A stretch of DNA of 13,043 nt from DASRBO01 sp035653595 (GTDB lineage Bacteria > Actinomycetota > Acidimicrobiia > Acidimicrobiales > JAJPHE01): assembly GCA_035653595.1 (NCBI GenBank), contig DASRBO010000129.1, positions 1-13,043 of the forward strand, written 5' to 3'. The translations under genes and the position numbers were made by a program. Below, piece after piece: positions 1-7,672 of the stretch. Position 1 is the first letter of the stretch. Every line of letters starts with the position of its first letter. The notes below the pieces were generated by a model, which did no database searches, was not told the origin of the DNA, and saw only the letters and a program-made list of their open reading frames with translations.

Positions 1-1
1 G

Positions 2-85
2 CTACGCCGTCAGCTGCTCGATCCGCCGGCGGTCGAGAAGGTCACCACCACCAGGAAGAAGCGCGTCGTCACAGCCGCCGCGTAG
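2..85 (+). CDS. C-terminal end of an unidentified protein (partial, runs off left edge)
   Basis: Frame 2 is open from the window edge to a TAG at 83-85 and encodes 27 residues ending in a basic, then alanine-rich tail (TTTRKKRVVTAAA). I do not recognise the family. It lies just upstream of the point where HsdM homology begins, so it may be the tail of a gene from an inserted element, such as a transposase, but nothing in the residues proves that. Such a short open stretch in high-GC DNA could also be chance. Confidence 0.25.
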   Translation, partial: LRRQLLDPPAVEKVTTTRKKRVVTAAA

Positions 86-158
86 CATCAGTTCAAGGAA
101 CCTGCGTCAGTCCGAATTTCCACCGAAGCTGGGACGCCACCGGGGTGCCTTCGACTTC

Positions 159-905
159 GTGATGGCCAATCCTCCCTTCAACGTCAACGGCGTGAACAAG
201 GCCAAGCTCGAAGGCGACAAGCGATTCCCGTTCGGGATACCCCGGCCGGACAACGCCAACTACCTGTGGATCCAGCTGTTCTACTCCTCGCTGCGAGAGG
301 GCGGGCGGGCCGGGTTCGTGATGGCCAACTCCGCCGGCGATGCCTCTCACTCCGAGCGCGAGATCCGCAGGCAGCTCGTCGAGTCGAAGTGCGTCGACGT
401 CATGGTCGCGGTCGGGACCAACTTCTTCTACACGGTCACCCTGCCGGTCACCCTGTGGTTCCTCGACCGCGGGAAGGTCGGATCCGATCGAGAGGACAAG
501 ATTCTCTTTCTCGACGCCAGGCACCTATACCGCCAGATCGACCGCGCCCACCGGGACTTCCTCCCCGAGCAGATCGAGCTGCTGGCCAACATCGTGCGGC
601 TCTACCGAGGGGAACCGGTGGAGACCGTCGATGGCAGTGAGCGGCTGCTCAAGGAGCGCTTCCCGGATGGCCAGTACGTTGACGTCCCCGGCCTTTGCAA
701 GGTCGCGACCCTCGATGAGATCCTGACGCAGGGGTGGAGCCTCAATCCCGGGCGCTACACCGGAACAGCCCTTGTTGACGGTGACGACGGCGAGTTCCCC
801 GAAAGGCTGGCTCAGCTGTACGACGAGTTCACCCGCCTGTCGAACGAGGCGGACGTTCTTCGAGGGGTGATTGATGTCTCGATACAAAGGATCCTCGAGA
901 CGTGA
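159..905 (+). CDS. hsdM: Type I restriction-modification DNA methyltransferase subunit HsdM, 5'-truncated
   Basis: This is the C-terminal part of an N6-adenine DNA methyltransferase, the modification subunit of a type I system, which transfers a methyl group from S-adenosylmethionine to adenine as part of an M2S complex. The catalytic NPPF motif is at residues 4-7, followed by conserved stretches such as ANYLWIQ (33-39), GFVMANS (52-58) and LPVTLWFLDR (95-104). Only 248 aa are present against roughly 500 for the family. The N-terminal helical domain and SAM-binding motif I (usually near DPxCGTGG) are missing. The same frame stays open to the window edge, but upstream of about base 147 (GAFDFVMANPPF) its translation does not look like HsdM. 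The GTG at 159 is simply the first usable start and may not be used. The TGA overlaps the hsdS GTG by four bases. It is probably a 5'-deleted remnant; misassembly is the alternative. Confidence 0.85.
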   Translation: MMANPPFNVNGVNKAKLEGDKRFPFGIPRPDNANYLWIQLFYSSLREGGRAGFVMANSAGDASHSEREIRRQLVESKCVDVMVAVGTNFFYTVTLPVTLWFLDRGKVGSDREDKILFLDARHLYRQIDRAHRDFLPEQIELLANIVRLYRGEPVETVDGSERLLKERFPDGQYVDVPGLCKVATLDEILTQGWSLNPGRYTGTALVDGDDGEFPERLAQLYDEFTRLSNEADVLRGVIDVSIQRILET

Positions 906-2203
906 CCACCTGGCGGGATGTGACCCTGGGCGAGATAGCTGCACCGGATCCTCATGCGCTTGCTACCGGACCGTTTGGTTCCGCGATCAGCTCTAGACAC
1001 TTCGTGGAAGCCGGCGTACCGGTTATCCGAGGCTCGAACCTCAGTCTTGACGTAGGCAATCGCCTGGCTGACACACAACTGGCGTTTCTGTCTCAGGAGA
1101 AGGCGTTGTCCTTCAAACGAAGCATTGCTCGTCGTGGAGACCTGGTCTTCACTTGCTGGGGAACCATCGGTCAGGTCGGCTTGGTGGACGATCGAGCGGC
1201 CTTCGACGAGTACGTGGTGTCAAACAAGCAGATGAAGCTAACCCCGGACCGCGACCAGGTCGACAGCTTGTACCTTTACTACCTGTTGTCGAGCCCTGCG
1301 ATGGTTGAGGCTGTGCAGCAACAGGCGATCGGGGCGGCTGTGCCGGGATTCAATCTCGGACAGCTTCGCCAGATTCGTATCCGCCTGCCCGACCTTGCGT
1401 TCCAGCGCAACGCCGCATCTGTCCTCGGAAGGTTCGATGATCTAATCGAGAACAGCCGGCGGCGCATCCAACTCCTCGAGGAGATGGTCAAGGCCATCTA
1501 CCGGGAATGGTTTGTCAGTTTCGGGTACCCCGGTTCTGAGGGGGTCGAGGTGATCCATTCCAGCGTAGGCGCTATGCCTGCCACCTGGGGGATCACCAGG
1601 CTGTCGGAGCACGTGCGACTCCGTCGGGACAACGTCCGTCCAGACAGCTCCCCGAGCGAGTCCTTCTTCCACTATTCGATCCCTGCTTTTGACGACCGTC
1701 GGCTGCCGGTCTGTGAGCCGGGTGACGCTATACGGAGCGGGAAGTATCTGCTCGATGGTGAATGTGTGCTGCTTTCGAAGCTGAATCCCAGGTTCCCGCG
1801 CGTATGGCGGGTCACACCGCCAGAGACTGGTCCGAGGGCGGTCTGCTCAACCGAGTTTCTCGTCCTCGACTGCGGCCTCGACTGGCCTGTCCCATTCGTC
1901 TACGCGGTACTTACCTCCCCCGAATTTGGTTCACGGTTGAGTGAGCTTGCTGGGGGGACCTCCACGAGTCATCAGCGAGCAAAGCCCGCCGACGTGATGG
2001 CGTTAGCCCTGCCTGAGCCCCCCCGGGCTCTCGTGCAGAGATTCGCTGAAGTCGCGGGGCCCATGCTCTCTGTGGCCGACAACCTCGTGCTACAGATCGA
2101 CCAGCTCTCCCAACTACGCGATTTACTGCTACCGAAGCTCGTAAGCGGACAAATTGACGTGTCGGGCCTAGCCCTCGACGCTGCCCTCGAGGCGACCGGG
2201 TGA
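902..2203 (+). CDS. hsdS: Type I restriction-modification specificity subunit HsdS
   Basis: This subunit recognises the two halves of a bipartite DNA target and bridges HsdM and HsdR. At 433 aa it has normal family length. The layout is target-recognition domain 1 at about residues 1-165 (typical TGPFGSAI at 22-29 and VPVIRGSNL near 39-47), a central conserved helix at about 165-205 (GRFDDLIENSRRRIQLLEEM), domain 2 at about 225-375, and a distal conserved helix ending in LLLPKLVSGQIDV (408-420). The GTG start at 902 overlaps the hsdM stop (GTGA), and the TGA at 2201-2203 overlaps the hsdR GTG in the same way, so the three genes are very probably translated as one operon. No frame defects are visible. 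The target sequence cannot be predicted by eye. Confidence 0.93.
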   Translation: MTTWRDVTLGEIAAPDPHALATGPFGSAISSRHFVEAGVPVIRGSNLSLDVGNRLADTQLAFLSQEKALSFKRSIARRGDLVFTCWGTIGQVGLVDDRAAFDEYVVSNKQMKLTPDRDQVDSLYLYYLLSSPAMVEAVQQQAIGAAVPGFNLGQLRQIRIRLPDLAFQRNAASVLGRFDDLIENSRRRIQLLEEMVKAIYREWFVSFGYPGSEGVEVIHSSVGAMPATWGITRLSEHVRLRRDNVRPDSSPSESFFHYSIPAFDDRRLPVCEPGDAIRSGKYLLDGECVLLSKLNPRFPRVWRVTPPETGPRAVCSTEFLVLDCGLDWPVPFVYAVLTSPEFGSRLSELAGGTSTSHQRAKPADVMALALPEPPRALVQRFAEVAGPMLSVADNLVLQIDQLSQLRDLLLPKLVSGQIDVSGLALDAALEATG

Positions 2204-5200
2204 GCCCATCGCCATATTCGGAGTCAGCCCTCGTCGAGCGACCGGCCCTGGAACTGCTACGAGAGCTGGACTGGGAGGTGGCCGACGCCTATCACGAGAC
2301 CTTCGGACCGGCGGGCACCCTCGGGCGAGAGTCGATGCACGAGGCCTTCTTGGTGCATCGGCTGCGGAATGCCTTGCGGTGGCTCAACCCGCAGGTACCA
2401 GACGAGGTTCGTGAGGAGGCGCTGACCGAACTGGTGAAGGGCCGCTCGGCCATGGACCGGGTTCGTGCCAACCGGGAGGTCTACGACCTGATCCGGGACG
2501 GTTACCGCGCCGTGTGGCAGGACGAGCGGGGGGAGCCGCAGTACGCCACGATTCGCTTCGTCGACTTCCAGGATTCAACCAAGAACGACTGGCTGGCGGC
2601 CTCCCAGGTGTGGTTCGCCGGGGAGCTACACCGCCGACGGGCAGACGTAGTCCTGTTCGTCAACGGCATCCCGCTGGTCATGGCGGAGTTCAAGGAGATC
2701 AACCGGCCGGTCAAAGCCGCCTACGACGAGAACCTGACCGACTACCGGGACACGATCCCGCACCTGTTCTGGTTCAACGCCTTCGTGATCCTGTCCAACG
2801 GCTCGGAGGCCAAGGTCGGGTCGACGTACGCACCCTGGGACTTCTTTGGGGACTGGAAGCTGGTCGACGAGACCGGAGGACGGGGTGTCGTAGCCCTGGA
2901 GACAGCGATCCGGGGCACTTGCCGCCACGATCGGCTGCTGGACCTGGTCGAGAACTTCGTCGCCTACATCGAGCGCGCGGGCGGGCTGATCAAGGCGGTG
3001 GCGCGTAATCATCAGTTGCTCGGGGTGAACGCCGCCATCGAGAACCTGTTCCGAATTCGCTCCGAGGGTGACAAGCGGCTCGGCGTGTTCTGGCACACCC
3101 AGGGCTCAGGCAAGAGCCTGTCCATGCTGTGGTTCACCCAGAAGGTTCTCCGCCGGGTGGCCGGCTCCTGGACCTTTGTGATGGTGACCGACCGTGCCGA
3201 GCTGGACGACCAGCTTCACGGTGAGTTCGCCGACGCCGGGGTGATCTCTCGGGAGGCTCGGGTGCACGCCGAGACCTCGGACCACCTGCGGGAGTTGCTC
3301 CAGGCGGACCACCGGTACGTGTTCACCTTGATCCACAAATTCCGGCTCAAGACGGGCGAGACGACTATGCCCGTGTTGTCCGAGCGGGATGACGTGATCG
3401 TGATCACCGACGAGGCGCACCGGAGTCAGTACGACACGCTGGCGTTGAACATGCGGCGAGCGCTGCCGAACGCGGCCTTCATGGGCTTCACCGGGACGCC
3501 GCTCGTGGCGGGGGAGGAGCTGACCCGACGGGAGTTCGGCGACTACGTGAGCATCTACAACTTCCGGGACGCAATCCAGGATGGAGCGACCGTCCCGCTC
3601 TTCTACGAGAACCGCATTCCCGAGCTCCAGATCGTCAACGAAGAGTTCGCCGAGGAGCTGACGGCGCTACTCGAAAAGGCGGAACTGGACGAGGAGGCCG
3701 AGGGCCGCCTGGCGCGTCGCTTCGGACGCGAGTATGCGCTGATCACTCGGCCGGAGCGGCTGCGGACCGTCGCCCGAGACCTGGTCAGGCATTTCGTAGG
3801 CCGGGGCTTTTCCGGGAAGGCGATGTACGTCGGCATCGACAAGGCGGCCGCCGTGCAGATGTACGACCTCGTTCGGGATGCCTGGGCTGAACATATGGCC
3901 GAGCTTCGAGCCGAGCACGACGCCCTGCCGGAGCTGGAGCGACCGTGGCTGGCCAGCCGCATCGAGCTCATGGAAACCACGGACATGGCGGTGGTGGTGA
4001 GCCAGTCGCAGAACGAGATCGGCGAGCTCGAACGCCACGGGCTTGACATCCGGCCGCACCGGGCACGGATGAACTCCGAGCCACTCGACGAGTACTTCAA
4101 GGACCCCGCCCATCCATTGAGCCTGGTCTTCGTGGTTGCCATGTGGATGACCGGGTTCGACGCCCCGAGCTGTTCGACCATCTATCTCGACCGGCCCATG
4201 CGTAACCACACTCTTATGCAGACGATCGCCCGCGCCAACCGAGTATTCCCCGAGAAGGAGAACGGGCTGATCGTCGACTACATCGGGGTTTTCCGGGACC
4301 TCGAGCGTGCTCTGGCGATCTATGGCGCCGCCACTTCGGAAGCCGGAGTCGACTCTCCCATCCAGGACAAGACGGAGTTGGTGACGGCGCTGGGGCGGGC
4401 CGTAGAGGAGGTAGTCGACCTGTGCGCCCGCTACGACGTCGATCTCGCCGACCTCCAGCAGGCGTCCGGCTTCGCCTTCATCGCCCTCCGGGACGCGGCG
4501 GTCGAGACCTTCCTCGCCGACGAGGAGTTGCGCCTCACCTTCGTCACGGCCGCCCGCAAGGCCCGCAAGCTGTTCAAGGCCATCCTGCCCGACCCCGCCG
4601 CCGCCACCCACCAACCGACGGTGGCGGTCGTCCGGGTCCTGGCGGAGAAGATCGAGGACGCGGGACGGCACGAGACGACCGACATCAGCCGGGTTGCCGA
4701 CGCCGTCGACGCACTGCTCGACAGGTCCGTGGGGGCCGAGGAATACCTGATCCGGGCGGCGGCCGAAGGGGTCGATCCGGACCCCCTCATCGATTTGTCG
4801 CAGATCGACTTCGACGCTCTCGCTGCCCGATTCGCCGGCAGGAAAAGGTCCGAGACCGACCGCCTCGCCGCCCTCTTGCGGGATCATGCGGTTGGAGCAG
4901 CCCGCCGGAACCCGACCCGCTTCGACCTGGTCGAGCGGATCGAAGAACTCATCGCCGAATACAACGCGGGCAGCCTCAACATCGATGAATACCTGCGCCG
5001 GCTCATCGCTCTTTCCCGTGACCTGAGCGCCGAGGAGCAGCGCGCCGTCGTCGAAGACATGAGTGAGGCCGAGCTGGCCATCTTCGACCTGCTGACCAAA
5101 CCCGATCCCGTGCTCGACGACGCCGAGCGGGAGATTGTGAAGGCCAGCGCCAAAGATCTCTTGTCCCACCTGCACGACAAGCTCGTACTGGACTGGCGGA

Positions 5201-6060
5201 AGAAGGCAGCAACCGTCGCTTCGGTCCGCACCGAGATACGCGACGTGCTCGACGGCAGCCTGCCCGCCGACCCATACCCGCCCGCCCTTTTCGACACCAA
5301 GGTGCAGGCCGTCTTCGACCACATCCTGACCGCCTACGGCGACGACCAGACCAGCGTGTACGACCCGCCAACGGACCCTTCGGCTGGGGCGGCCTCGACG
5401 GCGGTGATGACCGCGCCGGTCGATTTAGCCGCTGTAGCCGACCAGGTCGTAGACCGGATACGGGTCGACTCCGAGTTCGCCGCTCTCGTCGCCGCTCAGC
5501 TCGGCCTTCCCGGGGGCGCCGCACTGCGGACCATCGACGAGCTGATCGACAACGACGAAGACGTCGTAGTCGAGTTCAAGTCCACTGCCCGCTGGGACCT
5601 CAGGACGAAGGAGCCCAGCAAGGCTATAGAGGACGCGATCGTGAAGACCGTCGCCGGCTTCCTCAACACGGACGGCGGCACGTTACTTATTGGGATCGGA
5701 CCGGATCGGGAGGTTGTTGGGCTCGATTACGACTACCAGCGGGTCAAGCCGCCGAACGGCGACGGGTTCGTGAACTGGCTCACCACCCACCTCACGGGAG
5801 CGCTCGGGCACTCTGCCGTTATGCGAACGAGGGCGAGGATCGCCATCCGCGAAGGACGGGACCTCTGCCGCCTCGACGTCGCACCGTCGGCCCGGCCAGT
5901 TTGGGCCAAGACCAGTAAGGAGGACCAGGTCTTCTTCGTCCGGATGAACAACACCACCCGCGCACTGCCAGAAGAGGAGATCCGGCTTTACGTGGCGGAC
6001 CGCTGGCCAGCGTTCAACGGGACTTCGGAGTCTTCGGCTCTGAGCGCCGGGCCCGACTGA
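2200..6060 (+). CDS. hsdR: Type I restriction endonuclease subunit HsdR with C-terminal AlbA_2 (Schlafen-type) domain
   Basis: This is the ATP-driven translocase and nuclease of a type I restriction system. Visible domains: an N-terminal nuclease domain with D149 and E163-x-K165 (PD-ExK core), and an SF2 helicase motor with Walker A QGSGKS (301-306), DEAH (404-407), TGTP (431-434), GFDAPS (652-657) and QTIARANR (674-681). A helical C-terminal region typical of HsdR covers about 730-1045. The protein is 1286 aa, about 200-250 longer than common HsdR. After a low-complexity linker (about 1045-1110), residues 1115-1230 match the AlbA_2 domain (formerly AAA_4): VVVEFKST at 1122-1129 and FLNTDGGTLLIGI at 1154-1166. 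The AlbA_2 core has its own E1125-x-K1127, so a second nuclease or nucleic-acid-binding function is possible, but that is inference. The GTG start overlaps the hsdS stop. The gene ends 10 bp before the convergent gene at 6071. Confidence 0.93.
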   Translation: MSPSPYSESALVERPALELLRELDWEVADAYHETFGPAGTLGRESMHEAFLVHRLRNALRWLNPQVPDEVREEALTELVKGRSAMDRVRANREVYDLIRDGYRAVWQDERGEPQYATIRFVDFQDSTKNDWLAASQVWFAGELHRRRADVVLFVNGIPLVMAEFKEINRPVKAAYDENLTDYRDTIPHLFWFNAFVILSNGSEAKVGSTYAPWDFFGDWKLVDETGGRGVVALETAIRGTCRHDRLLDLVENFVAYIERAGGLIKAVARNHQLLGVNAAIENLFRIRSEGDKRLGVFWHTQGSGKSLSMLWFTQKVLRRVAGSWTFVMVTDRAELDDQLHGEFADAGVISREARVHAETSDHLRELLQADHRYVFTLIHKFRLKTGETTMPVLSERDDVIVITDEAHRSQYDTLALNMRRALPNAAFMGFTGTPLVAGEELTRREFGDYVSIYNFRDAIQDGATVPLFYENRIPELQIVNEEFAEELTALLEKAELDEEAEGRLARRFGREYALITRPERLRTVARDLVRHFVGRGFSGKAMYVGIDKAAAVQMYDLVRDAWAEHMAELRAEHDALPELERPWLASRIELMETTDMAVVVSQSQNEIGELERHGLDIRPHRARMNSEPLDEYFKDPAHPLSLVFVVAMWMTGFDAPSCSTIYLDRPMRNHTLMQTIARANRVFPEKENGLIVDYIGVFRDLERALAIYGAATSEAGVDSPIQDKTELVTALGRAVEEVVDLCARYDVDLADLQQASGFAFIALRDAAVETFLADEELRLTFVTAARKARKLFKAILPDPAAATHQPTVAVVRVLAEKIEDAGRHETTDISRVADAVDALLDRSVGAEEYLIRAAAEGVDPDPLIDLSQIDFDALAARFAGRKRSETDRLAALLRDHAVGAARRNPTRFDLVERIEELIAEYNAGSLNIDEYLRRLIALSRDLSAEEQRAVVEDMSEAELAIFDLLTKPDPVLDDAEREIVKASAKDLLSHLHDKLVLDWRKKAATVASVRTEIRDVLDGSLPADPYPPALFDTKVQAVFDHILTAYGDDQTSVYDPPTDPSAGAASTAVMTAPVDLAAVADQVVDRIRVDSEFAALVAAQLGLPGGAALRTIDELIDNDEDVVVEFKSTARWDLRTKEPSKAIEDAIVKTVAGFLNTDGGTLLIGIGPDREVVGLDYDYQRVKPPNGDGFVNWLTTHLTGALGHSAVMRTRARIAIREGRDLCRLDVAPSARPVWAKTSKEDQVFFVRMNNTTRALPEEEIRLYVADRWPAFNGTSESSALSAGPD

Positions 6061-6070
6061 TCGCTACAGG

Positions 6071-7450
6071 TCAGGGCAGCCCCGCCTTGTCCAGAACGGT
6101 GATGAGGGTCGGGCGCCGGCGGTGGGTCTCCCGTAGCTGCTGCAGGTGGTCGCCGAATGCCTGTTCTCGATTCGACGCTTTGGCGGCACGTGCCGCCTTC
6201 TTGAGGATCGCGGCAGCCCTGGTGTAGGCGGCCCGTCCGGTGGTCTCCAGCTCGGAATCGACCAGCCGGAGGTACACGTCGAGGGCGTCGCCGGGCGTGG
6301 TGGCCTCGCCAGCTTCGGCCAGCCTCATCCAGCGATGATGGCCGGGATCCCACTCCGCATGGTCGACGGTCACCTGCCAGGCGGCTTCGGTCTCGCCATC
6401 GGAGAGGAGCACGTCGATCAGCCCACCGAGATCATTGTCGGCCAGGATTGCCCTCGCGGCCGGGCGTTCGGACTCCCAGGCCCCCGCAGCCTCGGATGCC
6501 TGTCGAAGCAGTCCGTAGCTGCTTGACGACGGCATCCGGCTGTGTTGGTCGCGCCGGAGCCGCAGCAACTCCTGATGCTCGCCTCGGCGCGAGTAGACCC
6601 CCGCCGCCAGGTCGTACAGCTGCGCGACCTGCCAGCCGCTGGTGGCGGCGATACCCCGCAGCGCCCACTGCAGCACGTCGTCATCCCGTCCGAGCTCCTC
6701 CATGGCCTCGGCCACCCGGATGAACTGATGCGGGCGAGACAAGTCGCCGCCCAGCAGGTGGACGATCCCGTCGACGTCGCCGTCCAGGACCGCCAGCCGC
6801 TCCTCGGCGTATTTGGCGGAGAAGGAATCATCGCCCGCTTCTCGACGGTGGCGAACTTCGCGCCGATAGGCCGCGATGCCAATTTCTCCCAGGGCTTTGG
6901 CATACCTGACTGGGTCGGCCTCGAAGAAGTCCTGGTCCTCGAACCGGAACCGGATCATCCAGCGCGCCAGCTTGATCGGATCGGCGACGCCGGCGTCACA
7001 GGCCTCCCCGTGAAGCTCCAGCAACTCTCGGGCCACGTCGCCGATCAAGCCGTCTGAGTCGTCGGCCTTGAGGATCACCTTGACGACATGTCCGAGGGCA
7101 CGTTCGATCAGCGCCACCAGCTCCGCCGAGGGGGAGGATTTGACTGCGTCGCGAATCGCTTCGACGACCGGTCGCGCCTCGGCGGACCACCGGCGGCTCT
7201 CGTAGTAGCCGAGGAACCGGCTGGTGCGGAGTCCCCGGTCGACCTCGAGGCGCAGCTGCGCGACGTCACCGGATCCACGGCTCGCGGCCAGCCGGACGGC
7301 CCGGGCGACGTCCTCGTGACGCTCGGCGGCCTCGGACACAATCCTCCGGAGGGCGGACACGTCCAGGGATGCCAGGACCTCGTCGACGTCCGGCTGCGCC
7401 GAGCGTCTGGGCCGCGGGCTCACCTGGCCACCGCCTCGTAGATCATGCAC
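6071..7450 (-). CDS. Helical-repeat protein resembling the region downstream of SWIM zinc fingers (possible DUF6880-type)
   Basis: This is a 459-aa, leucine/alanine/arginine-rich, almost wholly helical protein with no signal peptide or membrane segment. It has no zinc-binding cysteine cluster; a single cysteine lies in the stretch LHGEACDAG. Stretches such as ADDSDGLIGDVARELLELH and PIKLARWMIRFRFEDQDFF, and the degenerate TPR-like pattern after them, resemble from memory the C-terminal half of actinobacterial SWIM zinc-finger proteins. Here the zinc finger itself is absent. The GTG at 7450 is the most upstream start; the N-terminal 15-20 residues look unlike the rest, and the GTG of VSPRPRR is an alternative. 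An in-frame TAG 16 codons upstream is the stop of the 58-aa gene. It converges on hsdR. The function is unknown, and any link to the restriction operon is only positional. Confidence 0.75.
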   Translation of the reverse strand: MHDLRGGGQVSPRPRRSAQPDVDEVLASLDVSALRRIVSEAAERHEDVARAVRLAASRGSGDVAQLRLEVDRGLRTSRFLGYYESRRWSAEARPVVEAIRDAVKSSPSAELVALIERALGHVVKVILKADDSDGLIGDVARELLELHGEACDAGVADPIKLARWMIRFRFEDQDFFEADPVRYAKALGEIGIAAYRREVRHRREAGDDSFSAKYAEERLAVLDGDVDGIVHLLGGDLSRPHQFIRVAEAMEELGRDDDVLQWALRGIAATSGWQVAQLYDLAAGVYSRRGEHQELLRLRRDQHSRMPSSSSYGLLRQASEAAGAWESERPAARAILADNDLGGLIDVLLSDGETEAAWQVTVDHAEWDPGHHRWMRLAEAGEATTPGDALDVYLRLVDSELETTGRAAYTRAAAILKKAARAAKASNREQAFGDHLQQLRETHRRRPTLITVLDKAGLP

Positions 7451-7495
7451 TCCGACCGTAGCGGCCGCCCAGGGGCGGTTCGGGAGGACCTTGGT

Positions 7496-7672
7496 CTACG
7501 TCGGACTGGACGAGTCGCCGATCACGAGCTCCAGGTCCGTGTAGATGCATTCCAGGCCGTAGAGGTTTCTCAGCGCGCCCCAGGCGGCGTCGGCGGCCCA
7601 CTCTGGGTCGTCGTATGCCTCATGGTCCTCCTCGACGTCAACGATCAGGCGAAAGGTGTAGGTGCGCCTCAC
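7496..7672 (-). CDS. Small hypothetical protein, 58 aa
   Basis: The coding-like part begins VRRTYTFRLIVDVEED and continues with DDPEWAADAAWGAL and YGLECIYTDLELV. It is acidic, with a beta-strand followed by an amphipathic helix. I recall similar short actinobacterial hypotheticals with DPEW-ADAAWGAL and YGL patterns but no known function. The frame is open back to 7780, but the upstream 36 residues look like non-coding or recombinase-tail sequence, so I choose the GTG at 7672. There is no good Shine-Dalgarno. It overlaps the 3' end of the recombinase reading frame by 35 bases and is in the same frame as the 459-aa gene, separated from it by one TAG and 15 codons. Confidence 0.55.
   Translation of the reverse strand: MRRTYTFRLIVDVEEDHEAYDDPEWAADAAWGALRNLYGLECIYTDLELVIGDSSSPT

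Noticed and set aside
3..158. Upstream extension of the hsdM frame to the window edge
   Set aside because: The frame is open, but the translation is Ser/Arg/Pro-rich and unlike the HsdM N-terminal domain or SAM-binding motif.
3667..5322. 551-codon open frame on the minus strand inside hsdR
   Set aside because: It is the antisense shadow of a strongly supported helicase gene in high-GC DNA, and its translation has no family-like motif.
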